Below are positions 7,220-15,261 of a stretch of DNA of 35,671 nucleotides, piece by piece. Below the pieces are notes generated by a model that was not told the DNA's origin, did not search any database, and saw only the letters and a program-made list of their open reading frames with translations. The position numbers and the translations under genes are program-made. The stretch spans positions 1 through 35,671 of the forward strand of contig JAEWFG010000095.1 of assembly GCA_023388935.1 (NCBI GenBank). Reading direction: 5' to 3'. How positions within the stretch are numbered: position 1 is the first letter of the stretch; each line of letters opens with the position of its first letter. This stretch comes from Pseudomonadota bacterium. Lineage in GTDB: Bacteria; Pseudomonadota; Alphaproteobacteria; Rhizobiales; Xanthobacteraceae.

Positions 7220-9619
7220 ATGTACCAAGTCCTTTACTGTCTTACGGACCAGCACGATTGGCGCCTGGTCGCACTCGGCGGCGCGGTGTGTCTGCTTGCC
7301 AGCGCGGCGGCGATCAGCCTGTTCAATCGGGCCCGTGCGGCGCGTGGAGGTTCTCGCGTAGCGTGGATCACGCTGGATGCCATCGTTGCCGGCTGCGGCA
7401 TCTGGGCAACCCATTTCATCGCGATGCAGGCGTACGGGCCGGGCGCCGGCGGCGCCTACAACATCCCCGTGACAGTCCTGTCGCTGATCTTTGCGATCGC
7501 AGTCACCTTCATGGGATTGAGCATTTCGGTGTCGGCCACGCGAGGGCTGCCGGTTGCGCTCGGCGGTGCCGTCGTTGGTGGCGGCGTGGCAGCCATGCAT
7601 TACACCGGCATGATGGCGTTCGAGATTCCCGCCCATGTCGGCTGGGCAACCGGGACCGTGACGGTCTCGATTCTGCTCGGCATCGTCTTTGGATCGTTCG
7701 CCCTGTTCGTCGCGGGACGACGCGACGGCCTGTCTAACGCGCTGGGCGCGACGGTCCTCTTGACGGTTGCCATCGTTTCACATCATTTCACCGCCATGGG
7801 CGCGCTGGAACTGACGCCAGATCCTGCGCTCGTGATCAGCGGTCTTTCGATCTCGCCGGCATCGTTGTCCATCCTGACCGCCAGTGTGGCTGCTGCCATT
7901 CTCGCAATCGCGCTCGCGGTGGCCGTGCTCGACCGTCGCGCCAAGGGCGAGCTCGGACGCCAGCAGGTCATGCTGGATACCGCGCTCGAGAACATGTCGC
8001 AGGGCCTTTGCATGTTCGATGCCGACGGCAGGATACTGCTTTTCAACGAGCGCTATGCCGCGATGCTACGCCGCTCGGACATGCAGCTCGCGGGCCGCCC
8101 GCTGCTCGACGTGCTGAGGGAAGAGCAGGGCAGGAGCCAGTGGAACGACGATCCCGATAAATTCTTCGCGCGCCTCGTCGCCGATGCGCGCGAGGGCCGC
8201 ACCACGACCGACGTCGTCATTCGGTTCGGTCGCTCCATCCGCGTCATCAACCAGCCGATGCAGGGCGGTGGCTGGGTCGCGACCTTCGAGGACATTACCG
8301 AGTGGCTGGAGGCCCAGGCCAAGATCTCGCACATGGCGCGCCACGATGCGCTGACCAATCTGCCGAACCGTGTTCTGTTCCATGAGCAGCTCATGCAGGG
8401 ACTGCGCCGGGCAAAGGCAAATGACCAGCTCGCGGTGCTCTGTCTCGATCTCGATCATTTCAAGGACGTCAACGACTCGCTCGGGCATCCGATCGGCGAC
8501 GCGCTGCTGAAAGAAGTTGGCCGGCGGCTGGCGTCCTGTGTCGGGGAGAACGACAGCGTGGCGCGGCTCGGCGGTGACGAGTTCGCCGTGGTCCAGATCG
8601 GCCGGTCCGAGGAGGCTGCCGCAAGGGCGCTTGCCGGCCGCCTCGTCGAGGTGATCTCCGCTCCTTACGAGATCGACGATCATCAGATCGTCATCGGCGT
8701 CTCGATCGGCATCTCGCTATCGCCACAGGACGGCGAAGATCCCGATGAATTGCTGAAGAACGCCGACCTCGCGCTGTACCGCGCCAAGGAGGACGGCCGC
8801 GGCACCTACCGCTTCTTTGAAACCGGCATGGATGCCCGCGCGCAGGCGCGGCGCCTCCTGGAAATGGATTTGCGCGCAGCGCTGCAGCGTGATGAATTCG
8901 CCGTGTACTACCAGCCGATCCGTGACGTCGCCAGCGATCGCGTCGTCGTCTTTGAAGCGCTGCTCCGGTGGAACCATCCGCAGCGCGGCCTGATCTCGCC
9001 CATCCGCTTCATTCCGCTCGCAGAAGAGACCGGGCTCATCGTCCAGCTCGGCGAGCTTGTGCTGCGTCGCGCCTGCGCTGATGCGGCAACCTGGCCGGAC
9101 GATATCGGTGTCGCCGTCAACCTGTCGCCGGTGCAGTTCAAGAATCCGAACCTGGTCGCATCCGTAACCGAGGCGCTGGCCGTCTCGGGGCTCCCGGCAC
9201 GTCGTCTCGAGCTCGAGATCACCGAATCCGTGCTGCTCCAGAACAGCGAGGCGACGCTGACGATGCTGCACGAGCTGCGCGGCATGGGCGTGCGGATCTC
9301 GCTCGACGATTTCGGCACCGGCTATTCGTCGCTGAGCTACCTGCGCAGTTTCCCCTTCGACAAGATCAAGATCGACCGCTCCTTTGTGTCGGAGCTTGCG
9401 ACGCGCGAGGATTCCGTGGCGATCATCCGCGCGGTGACGGGGTTGGGGCGCAGCCTCGGCATCGTGACCACGGCGGAAGGCGTCGAGAACGATGAGCAGC
9501 TCGAACTCCTGCGGCGCGAAGGCTGCATCCAGGCGCAGGGCTATCTGTTCAGCAAGCCGCGGCCAGCCTCCGAAGTGGCGATGATGCTGGAGCGCCCGCG
9601 GCTTCGTGCTTCGGCGTAA
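7220..9619 (+). CDS. MHYT-PAS-GGDEF-EAL cyclic-di-GMP signalling protein
   Basis: A 799-residue inner-membrane regulator of cyclic-di-GMP. Residues about 1-240 form an MHYT sensor with seven helices and three His-bearing motifs (A-T-H-F-I-A-M, M-H-Y-T-G-M, S-H-H-F-T-A-M), thought to bind a metal or sense a gas. A PAS domain follows (about 250-365). The GGDEF domain (about 370-535) has an intact GGDEF at about 451. The EAL domain (about 550-790) keeps E-A-L-L-R-W, the N-L-S-P-V-Q-F motif, E-I-T-E-S, D-D-F-G-T-G-Y-S-S-L, K-I-D and E-G-V-E-N, so phosphodiesterase activity is likely. The RxxD product-inhibition site before GGDEF is missing (G-E-N-D instead). Start ATG 7220 follows AGAGG. The direction of net activity cannot be read from sequence. 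Confidence 0.93.
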   Translation: MYQVLYCLTDQHDWRLVALGGAVCLLASAAAISLFNRARAARGGSRVAWITLDAIVAGCGIWATHFIAMQAYGPGAGGAYNIPVTVLSLIFAIAVTFMGLSISVSATRGLPVALGGAVVGGGVAAMHYTGMMAFEIPAHVGWATGTVTVSILLGIVFGSFALFVAGRRDGLSNALGATVLLTVAIVSHHFTAMGALELTPDPALVISGLSISPASLSILTASVAAAILAIALAVAVLDRRAKGELGRQQVMLDTALENMSQGLCMFDADGRILLFNERYAAMLRRSDMQLAGRPLLDVLREEQGRSQWNDDPDKFFARLVADAREGRTTTDVVIRFGRSIRVINQPMQGGGWVATFEDITEWLEAQAKISHMARHDALTNLPNRVLFHEQLMQGLRRAKANDQLAVLCLDLDHFKDVNDSLGHPIGDALLKEVGRRLASCVGENDSVARLGGDEFAVVQIGRSEEAAARALAGRLVEVISAPYEIDDHQIVIGVSIGISLSPQDGEDPDELLKNADLALYRAKEDGRGTYRFFETGMDARAQARRLLEMDLRAALQRDEFAVYYQPIRDVASDRVVVFEALLRWNHPQRGLISPIRFIPLAEETGLIVQLGELVLRRACADAATWPDDIGVAVNLSPVQFKNPNLVASVTEALAVSGLPARRLELEITESVLLQNSEATLTMLHELRGMGVRISLDDFGTGYSSLSYLRSFPFDKIKIDRSFVSELATREDSVAIIRAVTGLGRSLGIVTTAEGVENDEQLELLRREGCIQAQGYLFSKPRPASEVAMMLERPRLRASA

Positions 9620-9623
9620 GGGC

Positions 9624-10058
9624 CTAGCCGCGACGCAGAGCGAAATGCGCGCCGCAGAACGCCATCACCGCTCCAAGGCACAGTGCGGCAAGCCCGGCCA
9701 GCACGCCCGAGTCGGTCGGGATCGGGCTCGGCGCCGAGGCCACCTGGCCCGCACCCGCAAGCAAGAGTACGCCGACCGCGATCAGGAATTGCCGCATCCG
9801 TTGCGGGATCTGGCCGGAGACGGAGCTCTGCATCAACGTCGCCGTGAAATAACCGCCGGAAAAGCCGACGGTCGCGATCAGCCACCAGGCGATCGCCGCG
9901 CCCGCCGGGATGAACTCGTGCGTGTCGGAGCGCCAGAGGCCGCCGAGGTCGAGCCCGTAGCGCGCGCCCAGCATGTGCACCGCGAGCGCGAGCAGCACGC
10001 CGGAGATCACGGCGGCGCCGAGAATCAGGCGGCGTGGAAAAAAGGTCGTCTCAGCCAT
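9624..10058 (-). CDS. Unrecognised four-helix membrane protein
   Basis: A 144-residue small membrane protein that I do not recognise. Four hydrophobic segments are visible (about residues 9-31, 46-72, 84-102 and 112-136), with a short basic C terminus R-R-G. The open frame extends to 10172, but that would overlap the divergent gene at 10138; the ATG at 10058 (M-A-E-T-T-F-F-P-R-R) gives a normal inside-positive N terminus. The ribosome binding site is weak (GCGGGG). It converges with the MHYT-GGDEF-EAL gene, with four bases between stop codons. Confidence 0.65.
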   Translation of the reverse strand: MAETTFFPRRLILGAAVISGVLLALAVHMLGARYGLDLGGLWRSDTHEFIPAGAAIAWWLIATVGFSGGYFTATLMQSSVSGQIPQRMRQFLIAVGVLLLAGAGQVASAPSPIPTDSGVLAGLAALCLGAVMAFCGAHFALRRG

Positions 10059-10137
10059 GCCCCGCTTGTAGGATGGGTGAGGGCGATCGTGCAAGCCGAT
10101 CGCGGACGGGATTGCGCGGACGGGATTGATTGTGAAG

Positions 10138-10725
10138 ATGCCGGTTTTGGGAGCTGACGCCGCTTCAGCCACGAGCTACGCCTACAAGGCGTCGCTGATC
10201 GGTTCGGCACACCGCTTCGAGCTGACCGACGCGGGCCTGTCCTGGCACATCGCCGGCCGCTCCGGCCTGTGGCGCTATGACGAGATCTCGGCGATCCGGC
10301 TGTCGTTCCGGCCGGTGTCGATGCAGCAGCACCGCTTTCGCGCCGATGTCAGCCACACCGATGGCGGGCGCATCAGGATCCTGTCGACGAGCTGGCAGAC
10401 CGCGGCGCTGATGGCGCCGCAGGACAACGGCTTTCGCGATTTCATCATCGCGTTGCATGCGCGGATGGCCAACGCGGGTAGCCGCGCCGAATTGACTGCG
10501 GGCCTCGGCCGCAAGACCTATGCAGCGGTGCTGGCGTTCTTGGCGGTGCTGACGGTGGCAATGGCGGGGCTTTTGATCCGCGCGCTCATGATCGGTGAAT
10601 TCGCCGGCGCGCTGTTCATCATCGGCTTTGCCGCGCTGTTCACTTGGCAGATCGGCGGTTTCGTGCGGCGCAACCAGCCGCAAGTCTACAGCTTCGATCG
10701 AATGCCGCGGTCAGTGCTGCCGTAG
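10138..10725 (+). CDS. Unrecognised membrane-anchored protein
   Basis: A 195-residue protein of unknown function. Residues about 15-110 form a soluble, beta-rich region with alternating hydrophobic residues and the string G-L-W-R-Y-D-E-I, which could be a PH-like fold. Two membrane helices follow (about 131-150 and 155-175), then a short polar tail. A TTG at 10126 is an in-frame alternative start; ATG 10138 is preferred although only a weak GTGAAG precedes it. It is divergent from the four-helix protein and converges with the MocR gene (8 bases between stops). Confidence 0.65.
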   Translation: MPVLGADAASATSYAYKASLIGSAHRFELTDAGLSWHIAGRSGLWRYDEISAIRLSFRPVSMQQHRFRADVSHTDGGRIRILSTSWQTAALMAPQDNGFRDFIIALHARMANAGSRAELTAGLGRKTYAAVLAFLAVLTVAMAGLLIRALMIGEFAGALFIIGFAALFTWQIGGFVRRNQPQVYSFDRMPRSVLP

Positions 10726-10733
10726 ACGGATCG

Positions 10734-12077
10734 CTACTCCGTCGAGTCAAAATCCTCTTCCTTGGTGCCGAGCAGCGACGCGATCGTGCGCAGGCCGGAA
10801 TCGAACTGCTCGAGCGAGGGCGGGGCGAGCGCGAGGCGCACGGCATTAGGAGCGTGGCCATGTGCGACCGCGAAGGTCGAGGATGGCGTCAGCGCGATGC
10901 CGCGCCGGGCCGCAGCCGCGACGAAGGTCTGCGAGCGCCAGTGCGGCGGCAGCGTGAGCCAGAGATGATAGGAGCGCGGGTCGGCGGCGAGCTGGTAGCC
11001 GGCCAGCAGCCTTGCCGCGGTCTGCTGGCGGCGCGCGGCGTCGATGCGTTTCAGCCGCGTCAACTCGGCGGCGGTGCCGTCGGCCATCAGCCGCTGCCCG
11101 GCCGCAAGCGCATGACCTGAGGCGATCCAGCCGCCGGTGCGGACTGCGCTCATCACGTTCTCGCGCAGATGCGGCGGCGTGACGAGGATCCCGAGCGCAA
11201 GCCCCGGCGCGATCTTCTTGGACAGGCTGTCGACCACGATGCAGCGTTCCGGGCCGCGCGCCGCCAGCGGCGTGTCATCGGCGAGGAAGCCGTAGACGGC
11301 GTCCTCGATGATGGTGAGGTCGAGCTTTTCGGCGACGCGCATGATGTCGGCGCGCCGCGTCGCGTTCATGGTGACACCGAGCGGATTCTGGATGATGGGC
11401 TGGAGATACAGCGCCGACAGGTGCGCCTCGCGATGCGCCTTCTGGATGGCGTCGGGTCGTGCGCCGTATTCGTCCATCGGAAGCGGGACCAGCGTCACGC
11501 CGAGCCGCGCCGCGATGCTCTTGACGTAAGGGTAGGTCAGCGCCTCGACGCCGCAGCGGCCACCGGTGGGAACGAGGGCTGCGAGCGCGGCCGCGAGCGA
11601 TTGCTTGCCGTTGGCGGTGAAGACGATCTGCTCGGCGTGCGGCGTGAAATCCTTGCGCGCGAGATAGGCGGCGGCTGCATTGCGCGCGCTCTTGGTGCCG
11701 GTGCTGGTCGAGACGCGCAGCGCGGCTTCGAGTGCGTCGACGCGCTCGAGCCCCGCTAGGCTCTTGGCGATCATGGCCCATTGCTGCGGCACCAGCGGGT
11801 AATTGACCTCGAAGTCGATGCGCGCGTCGCGCGGTTCGCTCGTCATCTCGACTTCGCGCCTGACGTCGCCGGAGATGAAGGTGCCGCGGCCGACCTCGCC
11901 GACGACGAGGCCGCGGCGGAGCAACTCTGTATAGACCCGGCTCGCGGTCGAGACCGCGATGCCACGGTCATAGGCGAAATTGCGCTGCGGCGGCAACCGG
12001 TCGCCGGGCCTTAACGTGCCGTTAGCGATATCGACAGCAATGGCATCAGCAAGCTTCACGTACTCGAACTTTGACAT
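10734..12077 (-). CDS. MocR/GntR-type PLP-dependent transcription regulator
   Basis: A 447-residue regulator fusing an N-terminal GntR winged helix (about residues 1-72, with R-P-G-D-R-L-P-P-Q-R and a recognition helix I-A-V-S-T-A-S-R) to an aminotransferase-like domain (about 95-435). PLP-site features are N-P-L-G, E-D-A-V-Y-G-F-L and the Schiff-base lysine in S-L-S-K at about residue 287. MocR proteins bind DNA as dimers and respond to PLP or amino compounds, commonly controlling vitamin B6, GABA or amine metabolism. The frame is open to 12128, but the ATG at 12077 begins the typical helix and lies below repeated GTACAA sites. The target genes are not evident; none of its neighbours is an obvious transporter or aminotransferase. 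Confidence 0.88.
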   Translation of the reverse strand: MSKFEYVKLADAIAVDIANGTLRPGDRLPPQRNFAYDRGIAVSTASRVYTELLRRGLVVGEVGRGTFISGDVRREVEMTSEPRDARIDFEVNYPLVPQQWAMIAKSLAGLERVDALEAALRVSTSTGTKSARNAAAAYLARKDFTPHAEQIVFTANGKQSLAAALAALVPTGGRCGVEALTYPYVKSIAARLGVTLVPLPMDEYGARPDAIQKAHREAHLSALYLQPIIQNPLGVTMNATRRADIMRVAEKLDLTIIEDAVYGFLADDTPLAARGPERCIVVDSLSKKIAPGLALGILVTPPHLRENVMSAVRTGGWIASGHALAAGQRLMADGTAAELTRLKRIDAARRQQTAARLLAGYQLAADPRSYHLWLTLPPHWRSQTFVAAAARRGIALTPSSTFAVAHGHAPNAVRLALAPPSLEQFDSGLRTIASLLGTKEEDFDSTE

Positions 12078-12079
12078 TA

Positions 12080-12120
12080 TTGCACCGAGAGCAATGTTTT
12101 GCTTGTACCGAGGATTGTAC
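12080..12120 (-). promoter_or_regulatory. Probable MocR operator: GTACAA direct repeats
   Basis: Read on the minus strand, GTACAA occurs at 12120-12115 and again at 12098-12093, 22 bases apart (two helical turns). A weaker GTGCAA follows at 12085-12080 just before the ATG. MocR regulators often bind spaced direct repeats and autoregulate, so this is a reasonable operator for the gene itself. The assignment is inferred from position and repetition. Confidence 0.5.
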
Positions 12121-12261
12121 TGGAGCATTTAAGTTCCATCAAGGTCCGCGATTGAGCTGAGGCGAGCGAGAGCAATCCGAGGCAAATGAGTTGCAGGCGA
12201 TTCCCGCGTCTGCGCTAACGGCATCCGCTTGGCCGCGCGGGACGATAGGCCGGAGAAGAAA

Positions 12262-12498
12262 ATGACCACGATCTCCCAAACTGCCGGGCGGGGTTTACGC
12301 CCATCCTCATCGGGCGGATTTTTCCGCGCGCTCGCCAGCTGTGCCCATGCGCTGTTCGACAGCCTGGAGCGCCGCTCCGCCGTCAAGACGCTGAGCGAAC
12401 TCGACGACCGCGCCTTGCGCGACATCGGGATCACGCGCTGCCAGATCGAGGACGCGGTCTACGGACAGGTCAAGGCCGAGCTGACGCGGTATCTGTGA
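12262..12498 (+). CDS. DUF1127 (YjiS-like) small protein
   Basis: A 78-residue protein with the DUF1127 core near its C terminus: L-S-E-L-D-D-R-A-L-R-D-I-G-I-T-R followed by Q-I-E-D-A-V-Y-G. The N-terminal half is low in complexity with one amphipathic stretch. Family members are often abundant small alphaproteobacterial proteins, some linked to RNA turnover and phosphate or stress responses; the role here is unknown. ATG 12262 has GGAGAAG at 12252-12258. It is divergent from the MocR gene, so the shared gap could be controlled by MocR. Confidence 0.85.
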   Translation: MTTISQTAGRGLRPSSSGGFFRALASCAHALFDSLERRSAVKTLSELDDRALRDIGITRCQIEDAVYGQVKAELTRYL

Positions 12499-12555
12499 GC
12501 TTCCTCTCTCGACGCCCACGAGGTCCGGGCGTGGCGACGTACAATGTCCCCGTGT

Positions 12556-12621
12556 CGTCATTGCGAGCGGAGCGAAGCAATCCCAGCATCCTTCCGAGGC
12601 TCGCTGCGCTCGCACATGACG
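12556..12621. repeat. Dispersed palindromic repeat, family A copy 2
   Basis: The left arm, CGTCATTGCGAGCG then GAGCGAAGCAATCC, matches the copy at 1275-1354 apart from one base. The right arm is degenerate: CGCTGCGCTCG then CACATGACG. It lies downstream of the DUF1127 gene. Confidence 0.8.
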
Positions 12622-12681
12622 GAGTGTGGGGCGACGGTATTTGATCTCTCGTCTCCCGTGCGCGCTGCAACGCCCATAGCT

Positions 12682-12764
12682 CGTAGCGTGGGTAGAGGGA
12701 AACGCCCATCGCACTTTTGTCTACGCGGAAGCATGATGGGTTTCGCAAGTGCTCTACCCATCCT
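12682..12764. repeat. Dispersed imperfect palindrome, family C
   Basis: The outer arms are GGGTAGAG (12690-12697) and CTCTACCC (12752-12759). The inner arms are GAAACGCCCATC (12699-12710) and GATGGGTTTC (12735-12744), which pair imperfectly. I recognise the GGGTAGAG ... GATGGGTTTCGC arrangement as a repeat seen in Bradyrhizobium genomes. Confidence 0.65.
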
Positions 12765-12808
12765 TGTATTAGCGCGCCGGGTTAGACTAGCCCCGTTCCG
12801 TGAGGAAT

Positions 12809-12840
12809 GGCCCAGCTCGGGTGGCCGCCCGAGCTGGGCC
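12809..12840. other. Perfect 13-base inverted repeat upstream of transposase
   Basis: Arms GGCCCAGCTCGGG and CCCGAGCTGGGCC surround a six-base loop. A second hairpin, CCGTTCC-GTGA-GGAATGG at 12793-12810 with a GNRA-type loop, abuts it. No T-tract follows directly, so a plain terminator is less likely than a structured RNA or an element end. Confidence 0.6.
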
Positions 12841-12926
12841 GCCGATCGATCGGATCGATGCCCATCGAAGCCTTGAGGGCTGTCTTTTTGTAGCGAGATC
12901 GCGATCGGCACTTCATCGGGACCCGT

Positions 12927-13937
12927 ATGGTTGAACGAACTTCAGGTTCGCATCACAAGGGAGGGTCGAGGAAGTTGGCCAAACGTACCACAATCTGTGC
13001 CGGGATCGATACCGGCAAACGCAAGCTCGACGTGGCGCTCGACGTCAGCTCGGAGCGGCTGCAGGTGGAGAACACGGCGGAAGGTTACAAGACACTGCTG
13101 GAGTGGCTGGGACGCCACAAGGTCAAGCGGGTTGGGATCGAGGCGAGCGGCGGCTATGAGCAAGCGGTGGTCGCCGAGTTGCGGCGCAAGCGGTTTGTCG
13201 TCGTGGTGTTCCAGCCTGCACAGGTGCGTGCCTACGCCAAATACCGCGGGCAGCGTGCCAAGAACGACCGGATCGATGCCGCGCTGATCGCGGCCTGCAC
13301 CGCTGCGGTCGACAAGATCCACCCTGCACCCGACGCAAGATTGTCGCCCTTTGCGACGCATCTGACGCTGATCGATCAGATCGGCGAGGATATCACGCGC
13401 TTCAAGAACCGGCTCGAGAGCTGTCGCGATGAACGTATCCAAAAGCTCTGGAAGGAAGATATTGCCCGCCTGGCCAAGCGTGAACGTGTCGAGTTCAAGG
13501 CTTTGGTGACGGCGATCCGCAAGCAGCGCGACCTCGCCGAACGGCTCGATCTGATCTGCAGTGTCGGGGGAGCCGGGCTGCCGACTGCGGTCGCCGTCCT
13601 GGTGCGCATACCGGAGATCGGCCGGATCAGTCGCGAGCAGGCCGCAGCTCTTGTGGGTCTTGCGCCTTACGACCACGACAGCGGCGACCATATCGGCGCT
13701 CGTCACATCGATGGCGGACGCAAACGCCTGCGCAACGCGCTCTACGCTGCCGCACTGGCGGCGTCCTTTCGCTGGAATCCGCAGCTCATAGCCCTCTACA
13801 AGCGACTGATCGCCGCCGGCAAAGGGCACAAGCGTGCGCTGATCGCCTGCGCCAGGAAGTTGCTCATCTTCATCAATGCCGTAGTGGCCCGAGGCACGCC
13901 TTGGCAAGCTGACGCGCCGGTCGCTCAAGCGGCCTGA
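12927..13937 (+). CDS. IS110-family DEDD transposase (bridge recombinase)
   Basis: A 336-residue transposase of the IS110 family. The N-terminal RuvC-like domain carries Asp28 (G-I-D-T-G-K), Glu72 (I-E-A-S-G-G), Asp114 and Asp117 (N-D-R-I-D-A), the DEDD set. The C-terminal Transposase_20 domain has Ser252 in D-S-G-D followed by G-A-R and G-G-R-K-R-L-R-N-A-L-Y, the serine used in this family. All key residues are present, so the enzyme looks intact. ATG 12927 has no clear ribosome binding site; a TTG at 12975 preceded by GGGAGGGTCGAGG is an equally good in-frame start and would give 320 residues. IS110 enzymes work with a bridge RNA encoded in a non-coding end of the element. Confidence 0.93.
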   Translation: MVERTSGSHHKGGSRKLAKRTTICAGIDTGKRKLDVALDVSSERLQVENTAEGYKTLLEWLGRHKVKRVGIEASGGYEQAVVAELRRKRFVVVVFQPAQVRAYAKYRGQRAKNDRIDAALIAACTAAVDKIHPAPDARLSPFATHLTLIDQIGEDITRFKNRLESCRDERIQKLWKEDIARLAKRERVEFKALVTAIRKQRDLAERLDLICSVGGAGLPTAVAVLVRIPEIGRISREQAAALVGLAPYDHDSGDHIGARHIDGGRKRLRNALYAAALAASFRWNPQLIALYKRLIAAGKGHKRALIACARKLLIFINAVVARGTPWQADAPVAQAA

Positions 13938-14247
13938 CGCGTTTCTTTGTTCGATCGGGGCACCGTTTCTTCGTCCCGACCGGCCGTCGCAACGACGCCG
14001 CGCACAGCGGCCGTCAAGGATGGCCGTCGCTCAAATGTCACCAATCCCTCGCTCTCGACAGGCCACGCCTTGACGGTCGCGAGCACGGCGTCAGTCTCAC
14101 CGGCGATCGGACGATCCAATCGCGCACAACTCAATCCTTTAATGGTTGCTACGATCCCGCAGACACGCCCTCGCATCCTCGCGACGCATTTCGCCCGAGC
14201 TTTGCTTCGTGCCCCCGGCTACGCGTTGCAGGCAACGCCTGCCAGGG
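13938..14247. other. Gap downstream of the transposase
   Basis: 310 bases with no supported gene. It probably contains the right end of the insertion sequence, which I cannot place. A tight hairpin GCGTTGC/GCAACGC at 14223-14238 lies just after the stop codon of the leftward gene that ends at 14248. Short inverted strings (CGTCG-CAA-CGACG near 13986) are present. Confidence 0.4.
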
Positions 14248-14709
14248 TCAGGCCAACGCGACCTGGTCCCACACATCGCCATAAGCTCGATCGTCCGCGG
14301 ACTGGTCGGGCTTGCGGCGAGGTCTCGTCGGAGGGTCGGCCTGGCGCCGATGCCGGACATCCAGGCGCAGCAAGTGCGTGACGACGCTGCCGGCGAGCGA
14401 CGCGATGCGCGTCGCCGCCTGTCTGACGACGTACAGGATTGTCGTGACGCGGCTGAGCACGCCGAGCAGGAACAGCACCGAGAAGATGTCGATATAGGCG
14501 AGGAAATCGCCGATCAGCATCAGCTCCGGCGGAATCGGGATCCTGTGATAGTAGGCCAATATGATGATAGCGACGGGGATGAAGGCGATGATCTTCCGAA
14601 CCGTCAGTCTGTCCAGCAGCGCGGCCAGTTGTACGACCAGCACCTGCCACAAGGCATCGCCGATCGCGAGCGGGACTTCGTAAGTCCATCTTCGCCACCA
14701 TTGCTTCAC
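14248..14709 (-). CDS. Unrecognised small membrane protein
   Basis: A 153-residue protein of unknown function. It starts with a Trp- and Arg-rich stretch (M-K-Q-W-W-R-R-W), has a hydrophobic segment near 17-33, a strong helix at about 39-55 (K-I-I-A-F-I-P-V-A-I-I-I-L) and another at about 64-87, then a hydrophilic, Arg-rich tail. The start is GTG at 14709 with CGGAG about eight bases upstream; no ATG fits better. It follows the universal stress gene on the same strand after 70 bases and may be co-transcribed. Confidence 0.65.
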   Translation of the reverse strand: MKQWWRRWTYEVPLAIGDALWQVLVVQLAALLDRLTVRKIIAFIPVAIIILAYYHRIPIPPELMLIGDFLAYIDIFSVLFLLGVLSRVTTILYVVRQAATRIASLAGSVVTHLLRLDVRHRRQADPPTRPRRKPDQSADDRAYGDVWDQVALA

Positions 14710-14779
14710 GTCATTGCTCCGAGCTCAGTGCCTGATTGCGCTTCGCTCCATCCGGGCTAAGACGGAGTTTGCTGTGACG

Positions 14780-15205
14780 TCAGTGCCTGACCACCAGCAC
14801 CGAGCACTTCGCATAACGCACGACGTGCCCGGCATTGGAGCCGAGGAAATAGGTCCGCATCGCCGGCCGGTGCGAGGTCATCACGATCAGGTCGGCCTTC
14901 ATGTGCACGGCTTCCTCCAGGATCTCGTGGTAGATGCCGCCCTGGCGCACCACGCTGGAGATGCGGGAGGGCTCGATACCGGATTCGCGTGCCACGATGG
15001 CGAGCGCTTCTTCCGAAGTCTGGCGCTGCTGCTCGTCGAAATCGGCCGGCACATATTCGGCCAGCATCACCGGCGTCATCGGCAGCACGTTGAGCAGGCG
15101 TATCGATCCGTTCCAGGTCTGCGACAGCGTCGACGCAGTCGCGATCGCCGGCTTGGCGAGATCGGTGTCGGCGAGGTCGATGGGCACGAGAATGGACTTG
15201 AACAT
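14780..15205 (-). CDS. Universal stress protein, UspF/UspG-like
   Basis: A 141-residue UspA-fold cytoplasmic protein. It starts with the typical K-S-I-L-V-P-I-D strand. The nucleotide-binding end reads M-T-S-H-R-P followed by L-G-S-N-A and S-V-L-V-V-R, the pattern of the UspF/UspG branch. ATG 15205 has GGGAGG upstream. It lies between sixA (56 bases upstream) and the small membrane gene (70 bases downstream), all leftward. Universal stress proteins of this class usually aid survival, adhesion or motility changes; no specific role is visible here. Confidence 0.9.
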   Translation of the reverse strand: MFKSILVPIDLADTDLAKPAIATASTLSQTWNGSIRLLNVLPMTPVMLAEYVPADFDEQQRQTSEEALAIVARESGIEPSRISSVVRQGGIYHEILEEAVHMKADLIVMTSHRPAMRTYFLGSNAGHVVRYAKCSVLVVRH

Positions 15206-15261
15206 CTGCGCCTCCCTATTGACCAGGCTGGATCAACCGGTCGAGACGCCGCCCGCGCGTC

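Larger units (their letters stand above)
12499..12926. other. Repeat-rich gap upstream of IS110 transposase
   Basis: About 428 bases with no credible gene. In order it holds: family A palindromic repeat (12556-12621), a family C imperfect palindrome (12682-12764), then a run of compact hairpins (12793-12810, 12809-12840, and an AGCC/GGCT hairpin followed by a T-run ending near 12889). The last part may belong to the insertion sequence and could encode its guide RNA (see findings). Confidence 0.6.
12781..14000 (+). mobile_element. IS110-family insertion sequence (ends approximate)
   Basis: One intact DEDD transposase with unusual hairpin-rich sequence upstream and over 300 bases of gene-free sequence downstream. 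IS110 elements generally lack clear terminal inverted repeats and target duplications, so neither end can be fixed from one copy; the limits given are only a guess around the gene and its structured flank. The dispersed repeats just upstream (families A and C) mark host sequence, so the left end is probably right of about 12764. Confidence 0.5.
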
